Shown here: positions 24,080 through 34,188 of the stretch, one piece after another
How positions within the stretch are numbered: position 1 is the first letter of the stretch
Layout: every line of letters begins with the position of its first letter
Origin: Isoetes taiwanensis
Taxonomy: Eukaryota > Streptophyta > Lycopodiopsida > Isoetales > Isoetaceae
Assembly (NCBI GenBank): GCA_021234155.1
Contig: JAJEKV010000041.1
Location: forward strand, 11,232,689-11,296,688
DNA length: 64,000 nucleotides
Direction of reading: 5' to 3'
The notes under the pieces: model-generated
Databases searched by the model: none
What the model saw: only the letters and a program-made list of their open reading frames with translations
What the model was told of the DNA's origin: nothing
Translations under genes and position numbers: made by a program

Positions 24080-24166
24080 TTGAGGCGTGAAGCCGTTTTA
24101 TATAGGGTTAATTAGCTCTTAGCGTGAATAATTTATTGCCTCAAATAACACGCGGTACGCGTCTGA
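24080..24166 (-). promoter_or_regulatory. Putative TATA promoter, copy 2 of a repeated module
   Basis: On the minus strand: CAGACGCGTACCGCG, GAGGCAATAAATTATTCACG, CTAAGAGCTAATTAACCC, TATATAAAACGG, then TTCACGCCTCAAGACC, with the ATG at 24047. It matches the module at 22845-22940, with the TATA box at about 24096-24103. The conservation of upstream AATTATTCACGCT and downstream ACGCCTCAA suggests a shared core promoter or a duplicated gene start. Confidence 0.5.
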
Positions 24167-24479
24167 AATTCCCGCCGACTATATTATCTAGGGTATATTA
24201 TTATGGATAATAAATTCTCCGTCTATTAGTTATATGTCTTTTAAGTAATCATATATCCAAATTTTTCGATAATTAAAATTTGGATATATTTATATAAAAT
24301 GTCATTTCCTTGTTGTTGCCATGAAAATTCTTGTTTTTAAATGATTTCGTTTAAGCCCATTGTTATTATTATATTAAACCTATTTCCAAGGAATTTCTTG
24401 CTTTTAAAAATTTGATTTACCTCTACATATTCCATAAATATGCATTACTTTTTTTATCTTATGGTGTAATAATTTTTTC

Positions 24480-27418
24480 TTACTCATTGACTAAAAAAAA
24501 GGGTGCAATTTGCCTAGGTCAATGGTGCCCCTCAACTCAAGATGGTGAAAAGAGCAATATCAATGAAAAACCAACTCCTAGCAAGAATGTTGAAGAAAAA
24601 CAATTAGTCCTCTATAGTAGGGTGCAATGGAGGAACAAGAAGGTGAGAATCATGCACAAGTGCAACAAAGGAAATAGTAGGCCAAGGAGTCATTGTGCTA
24701 GCGGATCTGGTCAAGGCATTAATGATGAAAGGCTAGGGGAAGACAATATTGGTATTGCAATTTCGATGTTGGAAGACAACTGGAAAGGTAAAGGTTTGGG
24801 TGACAAGGAATGTTTTGGTTGTGTCAAACAATTGGAGGTTCCTTGCATCATGGCATGGCCTATAAGTAGTGTTCAATTTGTGGAGGATTATATTTTTCAG
24901 AGCTTGAGGTTGTTGGGACAATGATTGTCTTGATATTGATCCATTGGCGGTTGGAACTCTAAACCTAGGCAAAAGGGGAGAAGTATCGGGTTGCCGGACA
25001 TTATCCTAGCAAAAGAGCCAAGTTGATTAGTGACACCAAGCGTGAGACAATGGTGAAGGTTAGGGGCTCAGTTGTTGTTGGAGTGATTGTATGCAATTCT
25101 TCACAATAGAACAATTGGTGGAAGCAAGAGCCACTTTTCAAAGTACCTTTGTTGATGAGAGGAGGACCTACATGTACACAATCTTGAGCATGCACTTCAA
25201 GATGAAAAAAACCCAAGCGAGAAAAAAGATACCCTTTGCTAGGCAAATGGATATGTGCAAAAAGCATGGCGAGTATCCATGCAATTCCAACTTCTTCATG
25301 GCATAATTGGCAAAAAAAAGCAGTGAGGGGAGCAGGAGATTGCTTTACATGGAAATAATGGTTTGTTGAGACCAACGACTAGGACCCAGCTGCCGAGGGG
25401 AGATATTTGAAAAATATATTGATTTCAATCTGAGAGTCTATGCCACACAAAAGCGAGAAGGGATGAAAAGGGAAGAAGCGGTTGTTGAGAAAAGGTTGCC
25501 ATCACATTGTACTCAAAAGAGTATTTTTGGAAGAAGTGAATTCCCTGAGAGAGGTGGGAATTCTTCAATATCCCAACCTAGCTTTAGTAGGTTATGGAAG
25601 AAGCATTTCAATCATGTCACCATAGCAACTTCAAACAACTTTGCAAAGTGCAATTTATGTGCTAAGTTGAAGGAGACTCTTGATAAGGCCCCATGTTGCA
25701 ACCTAGTCAAAGGGCTAGGATAAGGGAGCATATGAAGGACCATATAGTGACCAACTATCATGTAGATCATGTTATTGGATGTGGAGGACTTTATCTGCAT
25801 TGGAACCCAATAACTATTTATGTATTATACATGACAAGATGGACCAGCAAAAGACTTGTCTTCCACAATTCAAGTACATACCAAAGTCATGTGGAAGATC
25901 ATACCCTTCTGAGGATCTCAATGGCCGGGGCAATCTTGCATGGGAGAATCAAACCTACTATGGCCATTTTAGTTTGGAGTTGTGGAGTGATGGTCAGATT
26001 TTCATATTGGGAGTATCATGAGGTGTTTGAGAAACTATGAAAATGGATACAATGGTCACCTCGGGGGACCTTACATTAGCAGGCACTACATAGAGCATTG
26101 TTAGATGGAAACCCTAACAATATTGAAAAGTTCACAAGGCAAGGTTTAGGAAGCATGGGTCTAATGAACATGTTGGAGCTTCAACTTCACGTGCTAAACC
26201 TCAAGATCTACCCAAAAGGTTTCTCTTGCAACTTGATAATTGTCTTTGCCAAAATAAGAACGGTGGATGTTTTCTTTCCTATCCTACTTAACAATTTGTG
26301 GGGATATTTGAAAGAGTTAATTTAGGGTTTCTTATGCCGGGCATACCCATGAGGATGTGGATGCATTTTGGCAAATATAGTTGTATCTTTTGAAGCAAAG
26401 AACGGTGACCAACTTTCCTAGGCTAATGGAAATCTTGCATGAATGCACTACTCCAAACCCTATAGCTTCTCTCATAGAAGAAGTGCCCGGTTGGAAGAGC
26501 TTTGTGGATGGTTATACATTGGATCTTGAAGGTCATTCCAGGCCTCTTTAGTTCACTTTTGGGTGAGAGATGGGATTCCAATCTTCCAATGGAAGATGAG
26601 ACCTTCGGGGAGGATGAGTGGAGAGGAGGGAGGAAATATGGCGTAGAGATGAGAATGGCAAAAGCCTATGATACCTCTAGGTCAACCAAAAGCTTTAAAA
26701 CCCTATCAAGAAGTGAAGCAATTGGGATTGACTAAGGAAGGAATCCAAGACTATATAAAGCATTGGCAAACCAATCCGAGATGACACCAACAGGTGCCTT
26801 GGTGGCTTCTTGGGAAGAAGGTGATTAACTTTGTTGGGGAGATAGACACATCCTCGGATGAATTGAAAGAAGGGTGGTTGCCTAAAACTAGGTGGAAGAC
26901 CTTAGCGGTCTTTGAGGATTTTGATGACACCGTAAGTAGCATTCATGAGCAATATGCTCCTCCTCCTTTCGACAAACACTATGTTGGTCCCTAAGAACAA
27001 TAGGCCAAAGTTTCTAGTGCATGGATGCTTATGAACCTTCCAATCGACTTGGAATGCCACCAATTTGTGGTAGTAAAAAGCCGCCAGATTTAGATACATA
27101 TCCATTGTGGTTGGGGTTTTACTATCTCTCGATATTTGCAAAAGAAGAAGGTAATATTAACTTCAACCATGTGCGGGTGGAATGGTGGTGTCGGTCATCA
27201 GGTTGACCAACGTGATCAGGATAAAGAAAGGTACTTTCGATTGTTGGACAAAGAAATGGAGGAGAAACTGAGTGATCACGATCTTTGGCTAGACTATGAA
27301 AGTGTTTTGTACTCATGGACTCCAAACACTATTCCAGCTAGAAATGCGAGAATTACAATACCTCAGGATGTCAGGAAGAAGGCTATGATATCATTGGGGG
27401 TGCTTGAAGAAAGTTGAA
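24480..27418 (+). pseudogene. DUF7869-like transposon-associated gene, frameshifted
   Basis: The plus strand reads as one long protein interrupted by frame changes. Recognisable phrases in order: FPERGGNSSISQPSFSRLWK (25527-25590) and KCNLCAKLK (25649-25675), a family-typical zinc-knuckle-like entry; HDKMDQQKTCLP (25829-25865); DLNGRGNLAWENQTYYGHFS (25917-25975); PKRFLLQLDNCLCQNKN (26213-26263); FERVNLGFLMPG and THEDVDA (26309-26363); EEVPGWKSFVDGYTLDLEGH (26480-26540); and a C-terminal LDKEMEEKLSDHDLWLDYES (27243-27303) ending at the stop at 27416-27418. The DNC...NKN and G(H)THED(V/I)D motifs are the hallmarks of the large plant/animal DUF7869 family, often found with transposons and of unknown biochemical role; that assignment is from memory. 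The zinc-finger-like 5' part (HKCNKGNSRPR, 24650) precedes it. Frame breaks fall in a CAG/CTG-poor block. Confidence 0.65.
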
Positions 27419-27619
27419 TAACTATGTAAATTTTTGTTATCACGTTTTTATGATATGGTGCTATATTGTGAAATATTGACTATTTTGTAAATAACATGAT
27501 ATTACGTTTTCATAATTTTGAGGTGAAATGTGTGAATTTGAATATGCTACTAAAAACATGCAATATGAAATTTGTCCCAAAATTAAGACATAAACCCAAT
27601 TTAATTGAATGATGGTTTG

Positions 27620-27780
27620 TACATCATATATTAAGTGGTTATACCCTTAAAGTATACCCTTAAAATATACCCTTGAGTGGTTAAACCCTTAAAATATTGT
27701 ACATCTTAAGCGGTTATACCCTTAAACATATTTACATTTGAGTGGTTGTACCCTTAAACATATTTAATGTCATATTTACA
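27620..27780. repeat. ACCCTTAAA-type short tandem repeat, left block
   Basis: Phrases such as GTGGTTATACCCTTAAA, TATACCCTTAAAATATACCC, TTGTACATCTTAAGCGG and CATATTTACATTTGAGTGG recur four or more times. The same vocabulary resumes at 28838-28930, so the DNA between looks like a later insertion or internal part of a larger repeat. Confidence 0.65.
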
Positions 27781-28837
27781 TTCTTGCACTGCGACTCGCA
27801 TGAAACCAACAAAGCGCCTTCTCATTCATCTCAAAGAGATTTCTACATGGTGGGCCGATGGATACCGCATTACGCTTGAACTACCCACGAAAAATAAAGG
27901 GAAAATCCAATTATATCATTTGGACCCCAAAAACAAATACAATGCTAATAGATGAGTGGTGATGTACTGCCGAAAGCTTATCACAGGGATTAAAAACCAG
28001 CCCTTTCCGGTTTTCGAGGAAAACCCTAGTGATAAGCCTTGACAGGGGCTTAGACAAACGTAAAGGCATAGAATCGCCCCAAAACCCCGCGATGGAGAAG
28101 TCAAACGGATGGCGCCGCCAACCCGTGCACTGCACATCACCAACACAACAAACGAGAAACATACCAAAGAATAGCATCACCCAATGGGTGGAAAAAGCAT
28201 CACCCACCGGATGGAAAAACATGATAAACGTAACTTGTACAAAAATATACAAAACAAAGAAGGGGGAGGGTGGGTTCAAAGAGAATAAGGTAATCGGGCC
28301 GAGAAGAGGAAGCGCCGATGAAACGCCGCATGAAGAACTCCGCAATAAGTAGCAAACGCCCAACCTCAAGAACGCCCAAAACGATGCGCGATACATGCAT
28401 GCGACAAAGATGCAATGCATGCATGTTGCCTTGAGCAAGAATGGCGATTTCCGCCAATCGACGACATTCTTTGCACCGCGACCGCATGAAAACCAACAAA
28501 GGTCAATACCAAAGGACTTCCTTAACAAACTAGGATCGAGGACGGTCATTGCGGATGAAGGCTAAAGGCCTAAAGGACAACAGGAAAGCAACGCCAATTC
28601 ATTGCCAAACCAGGTGAAGAAGCCCCTCCCCGCCTGAAACAAATCAAAGAGAATAAGGTAATCGGCCGAGAAGAGGAAGCTCGATGAAACGCCGATGAAG
28701 AACTCCGCGAATAAGCAGCAACGCCTAACCCAAGAACGGTTTCAAAACGCATGCGAGCGTATTGCATGCGACGATGCAATGCATGCATGCTCGCCTTTGA
28801 CAAAGAATAAGCGGTCGCTACTATGAATCAATTTTAC
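27781..28837. mobile_element. Repeat element of unknown class with internal duplications
   Basis: It lies between two blocks of ACCCTTAAA repeats. Two internal segments are near copies: 28277-28445 and 28645-28805, both running from CAAAGAGAATAAGGTAATCG to a GCAATGCATGCATG stretch. The phrase CGCATGAAACCAACAAAG at 27797 recurs with one change at 28483. The minus strand has a 212-codon open frame (27911-28549), rich in Cys, Phe and Leu with no domain; I regard it as fortuitous. Terminal repeats could not be defined. Confidence 0.4.
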
Positions 28838-28945
28838 ATTTAAGTGGTTGTACCCTTAAACATATTGTACATCTTAAACATATTTACATCTCATGTAATA
28901 TTTACATTTCTAAACGCCATTTAATATTTACATTTCCAAAACGTG
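28838..28945. repeat. ACCCTTAAA-type short tandem repeat, right block
   Basis: It continues the vocabulary of the left block at 27620-27780: AAGTGGTTGTACCCTTAAAC, ATATTGTACATCTTAAAC, and several TAATATTTACATTTC phrases. Confidence 0.6.
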
Positions 28946-29209
28946 AACCCCTTTTCTCTCAAACTTCAAGGAGGATTTTCCTCGGGGCCGCATTTGCATT
29001 TTTGAAACATCGAAGGGAGGATTTTTCGATACCAAGCCCAGGACCAGAAGGGGTAGCTTAGAACCCAGGAGCTTCTGTGGTTTAAATCATGCTCCAATAT
29101 CCGCTCGTGTTCAAATCGTAAGTATTTTCCATTTGTTTTATCCGAAGCTAATAGGGGATTTCCGCGCCCCCTTAGAAACTCTCAAGAACTCTCGAGTGAA
29201 CAACTCAAA

Positions 29210-29580
29210 CTAGACACCTCTCAGAAGACACCTCTCTCGAAGACACCAAGGGACGACTGCTTGCCATTTTTTTATCGATTCTTCCACATTCTTTATCACA
29301 TTCTTTATCGATTCATTCACCGTGATGTTTGAGATAGATTCTTTATCGATTTTTTTATCACATTCTTCCAAATTAATACAAGGGGACCGACGCAGATTTG
29401 CCATTTTTTTATCGATTTTTCTAGAACATTCTTTCAGCCCGATGCCATTCTTCTAGAACATTTTGCCACCAATGCAAGGGACGACAATCGTTGCCATTTT
29501 TATCGTAACATTCTTCCACTCCGATGCCATTCTTCTAGAACATTTTGCCAAAGAATGCAAGGGGCATCAGGTTGCCCTAT
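29210..29580. repeat. Degenerate tandem repeat, TTTTTATCGATT / TTCTAGAACATT units
   Basis: CCATTTTTTTATCGATT-like and CCGATGCCATTCTTCTAGAA phrases alternate. ATGCCATTCTTCTAGAACAT at about 29441 is repeated at about 29524, and TTTATCACATTC / TTTATCGATTC phrases cluster at 29265-29370. Unit length is about 80-100 bp in the right half and shorter in the left. Confidence 0.6.
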
Positions 29581-29724
29581 TAATTTAGCCGATTTAAAAT
29601 CCGGATGGAAATGATGGGTATATTGGATAGAATGACAACACATTTGATGACTCTGATATTGGATGGAAATTGCCAGAATCGCGACATTTCAAATGACTCC
29701 GTGCCTTCCAATACAAGGGGACGA

Positions 29725-29825
29725 TAATCGTTCCATATTGAATGTTCATATTCGTAACATATTGAATATTCATTTTTGGATATTGAATGTTCATATTGAA
29801 TCCAAAACATATTGAATGTCGACAA
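29725..29825. repeat. ATATTGAATGTTCAT short tandem repeat
   Basis: CATATTGAATGTTCATATT, ACATATTGAATATTCATT, GGATATTGAATGTTCATATT and ACATATTGAATG occur in succession. Confidence 0.65.
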
Positions 29826-30059
29826 AACAAGGCACCGCTATTTTATTTTTATGTCTTTCATTCTCGACTAAAGACTTCAAGAACAGATTCTCTTGTTTTG
29901 TCAGAGAACATATTGTATTATTCTATTCTCGTTCGCAACATTTGATATTAAACGTAACTTTTGTCATCTTCTCGTTTCTAAAACATAGAATGTTAAATGT
30001 AAATTTTGTCCTTGTCACTAATCAAATGAATTGTGTTTTCTTGCGTTGTGGCCTCCTGT

Positions 30060-32860
30060 TATGGTAGAAACAAGGAATCAACCAACCGATTTACGCCTAC
30101 TAGACTGGTACCCTAAAAGAAAGCCAAGAGGTCGCGAGACACATCACGCTTGGCCATGTCGTTTGAATCTACCGCAGATGCATTAGAGACAATATAAGGG
30201 CCAGCCAGATACTTTGTTGACATAGACAGAGAGGCGAGAAATATTGTTATGGAGTTGGATGACAATACATTCGTTATGGAAGAAGAAGAGGGAGCAGAAC
30301 TTATTCGTAAAGCGCAATAATGCTGCAGATAAGACTAGAGCAAACAGAAAAGAAAAAGGACAGAAAAAAGGGCAAAGATCAGGAAGGATACAAAACCACC
30401 CATGATTCCATTATGTCGGATTAGGATAAATGAGGAGGTCCGCAAAGTGGGTTCAAGAGCGCAAATACTAAGAGATACCTTCAGACAGGATGGCTATGTG
30501 AAATCCAAGGGGAACTTCATTTTATCTATGGTTACAGCAAAAGGTGATGTTATTCCAGTGACTGATGAGGACATTGATGGTTGGGATGGCAACCATCAAT
30601 GTTTCTTTGCTGGGATGGCAACCATCGAACTGAGGCATGGATGTTCGAACATGTCAAATCCAAGCATATTTGTGTTCGTGCTGATTTCATAAACATCGAC
30701 TGTTTTAACGAGACAACACTAGTTGCTGCAATGAATGTAATAAACTTGTGAGTTTTTCTAGCTTTTCTATTCTTATATGCAAATAATTTCTTGCTCACTT
30801 CCGTAAATTGCTCGTTGTAGACCTGAGCGAGATTGGTGTTGTTCGTACAAGTCTACAAGATACACTAATGATTGTGCACGAGTTGCCATACCGCAAAACC
30901 GTATAACATATGAAGGAATTATCTCCCGGTGAGTTAAAAGCACAGAGGACAAGGGAAATGATAGGGTCAAACGAGCCTTGGTATCCTCTCACAAGATTGG
31001 CCTATGCAAAGATATTATATAACGAAGTTTAATGTTGTTTCGGCAGTTATATATCTTTTGTTGTTTAAGATTCAATAAACTAATTACAAGAATCCATTGA
31101 TGCGGGCTTCAATGGTTAAGGACATTGAGGATTACATAAAGTCAAATCATGAAAACATTTCAGAAGTTGATGTCTTGAAGGCAAATGCTGAAAGGGAAGT
31201 GAGGCGTAAGTGGACAACTAAAATGCAAAAATATCTAGCCATTGTGAATCCTAGTCTTGGGAATGTTTGATTTACGCCCATGTCACAAACCAAAGATTTA
31301 GAATCTAAAGGAGTTAATGTGGCAATGGAAAAGCTTTTGTTTATGGTTAGATCAAGGGCAAATAAAGGTGAGAGATAATTGGATTAAGACAACGACTAGC
31401 ACATCTCGGTTTGGTAATTATCGAAGATACCAACCTAATGACAAGAGCTTCAATTCTTGGGTAAAGAAAGTAACATGGCTAGAGCATTTCTTGACAGATC
31501 ATGTGACTTGGTGAAGGGAGAAATTGAACAACATAATTTGCGCTTGTTAATACCAGGAGACCGTGATGTGGAGACTTGGTACGTAACATTCAAAGCTAGA
31601 AATCGAGTTGAAATGTTTAAGCATTGGGAGAGACATATGCAATCTCTGATTTAATGTTTTCAAGCTTTTGAAGTTCAAAGGACGACCTTACGCGAGTTGC
31701 ATACAAAGTATTTCAAATATTTGGTTCATATTAAGTGCATGGAATCAATGCATCCACGATCTGAGATATGGGTGTCTCACCTGTGTCTTCGTTGGATGTA
31801 TTTATAGTCCAAAAGGTAAACCTAGATGGGGAGGTGGAATGCATAAATGGGAAAGAGAAAATTGTCCCCGGTGGATTGATTTCCCTTTAGGGTCTTATCC
31901 GTAAGAAGAAGAGTCGATTACAACCGGATCCGTGGAGGGCGTAAAAAAATTAAGGTGGATCCCAAATGAGGAAAAAGTGGATGTTGACAAAAGAAAGAGA
32001 AGCGGGGAAAGACAAGCCAAAAGTATCCGATGCAACTAATGAGGAAAATGGGGAAGAGGATCTTATTGTCGATTATCAAACACCTCCCGTAAAAGCATAT
32101 GCCCGATGTTGTACAAGTTCAAAAGAATGCCACATGAATTTCGAGTTGTCCAAGCAGATATATGTGTGGTCTCAAGGGCTCGTGAACATTAGCTGCCATG
32201 AAGTGTTCCATGACATTGAGAAATTTAGGAAAGGAAGTCAATAAATCATCCATGTACTACAGGAATGGAAAAGTCAGAGATTGGAGTGCTAACTTGGTTC
32301 TTGTTGATCTGCCTACAAATGAGCCTACAAGAAGTGACTCAAACGAAACACCATACTGGAACAAACTTGACACACAACTAGTAGATGGATGTTTCAGTTT
32401 AGGTGAACTCTGTTTGGATGACAGTGGATGGTTAGTGTGCATTAGCAGTTTTGAGTTTCAAAAGATGATAGATATGGCAGCCAGAAAGAAGAACCTTGAA
32501 CTAGGAAGATCATACAAATTGATTGGGGACAGACCATTCAGTTTTCATAAAGATAAATACGGAATTCTATCAAGAAATGTGATGATAGTATCTCTCTACA
32601 AAAGAGTTGGCACAAATCCGATATTTAAATCCAAGGAGCTATTTAGTCAACATGAGTTGGATTATAGCAGTGAACTTTTGAGGCATTACTTAGGGCTGGG
32701 TGACAGAATGAGATCAGCAAAACATCATTCACTGCGGTATAATTTAGAGAAGAGCACACGCTTTAATGAGTTTTTACTCCAACTGCTATGTGATTGTGGT
32801 GATTATGTCGTGGATTTATTGACAGGTACAGGGTCTATGGTTGAGGCATGCTGTCCGAGA
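30060..32860 (+). pseudogene. Methyltransferase-like gene, copy 2, with possible ParB-like N-terminal domain
   Basis: This is the more complete copy. The 5' part (30402-30720) has IPLCRIRINEEVRKVGSR, LRDTFRQDGYVKSKGNF, TAKGDVIPVTDEDIDGWDGN and ICVRADFINIDCFNETTLVA. The order 'IPL..IR', 'G', 'DGNH', then a strand resembles ParB/sulfiredoxin-like domains (inference). A helical middle follows: DIEDYIKSNHENISEVDVLK (31108-31180), YQPNDKSFNSWVKKVTWLEH, EIEQHNLRLLIPGDRDVETW. Next come a CIYSPKG/WIDFPLGSYP block, an acidic/basic linker, and from 32198 an intact 241-codon frame with VLVDLPTNEPTRSD (motif IV position, 32297-32338), CLDDSGWLVCISSF (motif V-like), SRNVMIVSLYKRVG, EKSTRFNEFLLQLL and DLLTGTGSMVEAC (motif I-like, 32815-32853). 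That order, IV before I, is the beta class of DNA amino-methyltransferases. 5' of about 32200 the frame is broken repeatedly near CAG/CTG sites; 3' of it the frame is clean. The copy is cut off after GTGSMVEAC. Confidence 0.6.
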
Positions 32861-34077
32861 AGCTTCTGGAAGGGCCAGCATAGTATAAAAGAACGAGCGC
32901 GGAGAAGTCTGAACCCAGATTGATGGGATAGAAAGATTGTGAACGGAGCAAATGTGAGCGGTTTGGCGCAGAGGTTGGGTTGGAGAAGTTTGTCAGATTT
33001 GAGGGCGGAGTAACTGAAGTTTTTGTTGTTTGTGGGCATCGGTAATTGTGTGTGTTCTGAGAAAGCGTGTGCTGCCGTTTAATTCCGGAGACTCAGATCT
33101 TGGATGAGCGGTTGATTTCATCTGCTTGCATTTTCTTTGCTCCTTCTCTGAGTTTTTTTTTTCGATTTGTGGTTATGAGATACTCTTCTATACTGCGCCC
33201 ATCAGGCCGGAATCCAGAGACAGAGGAATTGTAGAGGAGACTGTACCTATTAGTTCTAAGATTTGCAATCCTGCATTCAGCACTCGAAAAACTGATAAAA
33301 TAATTTAATGTAATGTTTTGTTCGATTTTGTTTGCTACAACCATAAAATAATTTAATGTTTTGTTCGGTTTGATCTGTTCGAAGATACAGTTATGCATGC
33401 GCTTAAGCGCTTGGTCTGAATGCATTGTTTTCCTGTTCAAAGATCTTCTACTAAGCGGATGAAGAGCAATAGCCAACTATGGAAGGAACGACTAGCCTTC
33501 ATCCTCAATTTCCTTTGCGCTCCATCCTCCATCGACCACCAACATTGAGACAGTTTTGACATTGCCAGCATCAAGCTGTACAGCAGCACCATTATCCTTT
33601 TATACTACCTACTTGCCTGTAACTTATTCCTGCTCGTAATTCCCTCGAGACGTGTCAGCTTTTTAAGTTCCCATCTCATGCACTATAAGTACCTTGAATT
33701 TGTCCTTGCCTCAAACGGTTTCTCATCGTATGCAACATAAACATCTGGAATATGTCCATGAGGCGAATCAGAAGAAGGGCTTCCCTGCATTAAATCTGTA
33801 TAAGAAATTTCTCTTCATCTTTGGTCCTTTACTTTCCAGCTTCCTGCTGCTGTGTGCTTGCATTTGGGATCATCCTAACAGATTATTGGCTCTGTTTTTC
33901 TGGTGCAGGATGTATAGGTAAAATTTCGAGGTGAAGAACGTGGCTGCAAAATCTCTTTAATTCGGCAACATGGATGGCGCAAAATAGAATTTGGATATTT
34001 GGGTTTGCTTAAGCAGTGATGCCCTGTCATGGACATGATTTGGGAGCGTAAAATGCATAACAAATGACTGTAACAGG
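32861..34077. other. Region with no gene recognised
   Basis: Immediately after the methyltransferase-like break is a TATA-like box, TAGTATAAAAGAAC (about 32880-32893). A ~27 bp phrase ATAAAATAATTTAATG plus TTTTGTTCG is duplicated at about 33296-33326 and 33344-33368. Open frames up to about 127 codons on the minus strand lack domain features. The last ~380 bp could be the 5' flank of the zinc-ribbon exon at 34078. Confidence 0.35.
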
Positions 34078-34188
34078 ATGAAGGCACCGAGGATTGTCAG
34101 ATGTCCTGGCTGTTTCTCCGTCTTAGTAGAGCCTGAAGGGTGTTCTCAGTACGAATGCGGAAAGTGTTCAAGGATTCCTAATGGTTAG
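34078..34188 (+). CDS. EDR4-like zinc-ribbon first exon or micro-ORF
   Basis: A 36-codon frame starts MKAPRIVRCPGCFSVLVEPE and continues CSQYECGKCSRIPNG before a TAG. The spacing C-x2-C, about 14 residues, YECGKC matches the N-terminal zinc ribbon of the plant EDR4-like family (typical phrase VRCPKC...YQCGGC), which acts in defence regulation and endomembrane recruitment. AATG|GTTAGT at 34184 is a fair splice donor, and family members have an intron soon after this ribbon, so this may be exon 1 rather than a complete gene. No later exon is recognised nearby. The block is CAG/CTG-normal, so the read is probably accurate. Confidence 0.5.
   Translation: MKAPRIVRCPGCFSVLVEPEGCSQYECGKCSRIPNG

Noticed and set aside
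27911-28549. 212-codon minus-strand open frame
   Set aside because: Rich in Cys, Phe and Leu, with no domain, and lying over internally duplicated repeat DNA whose second copy does not preserve the frame.
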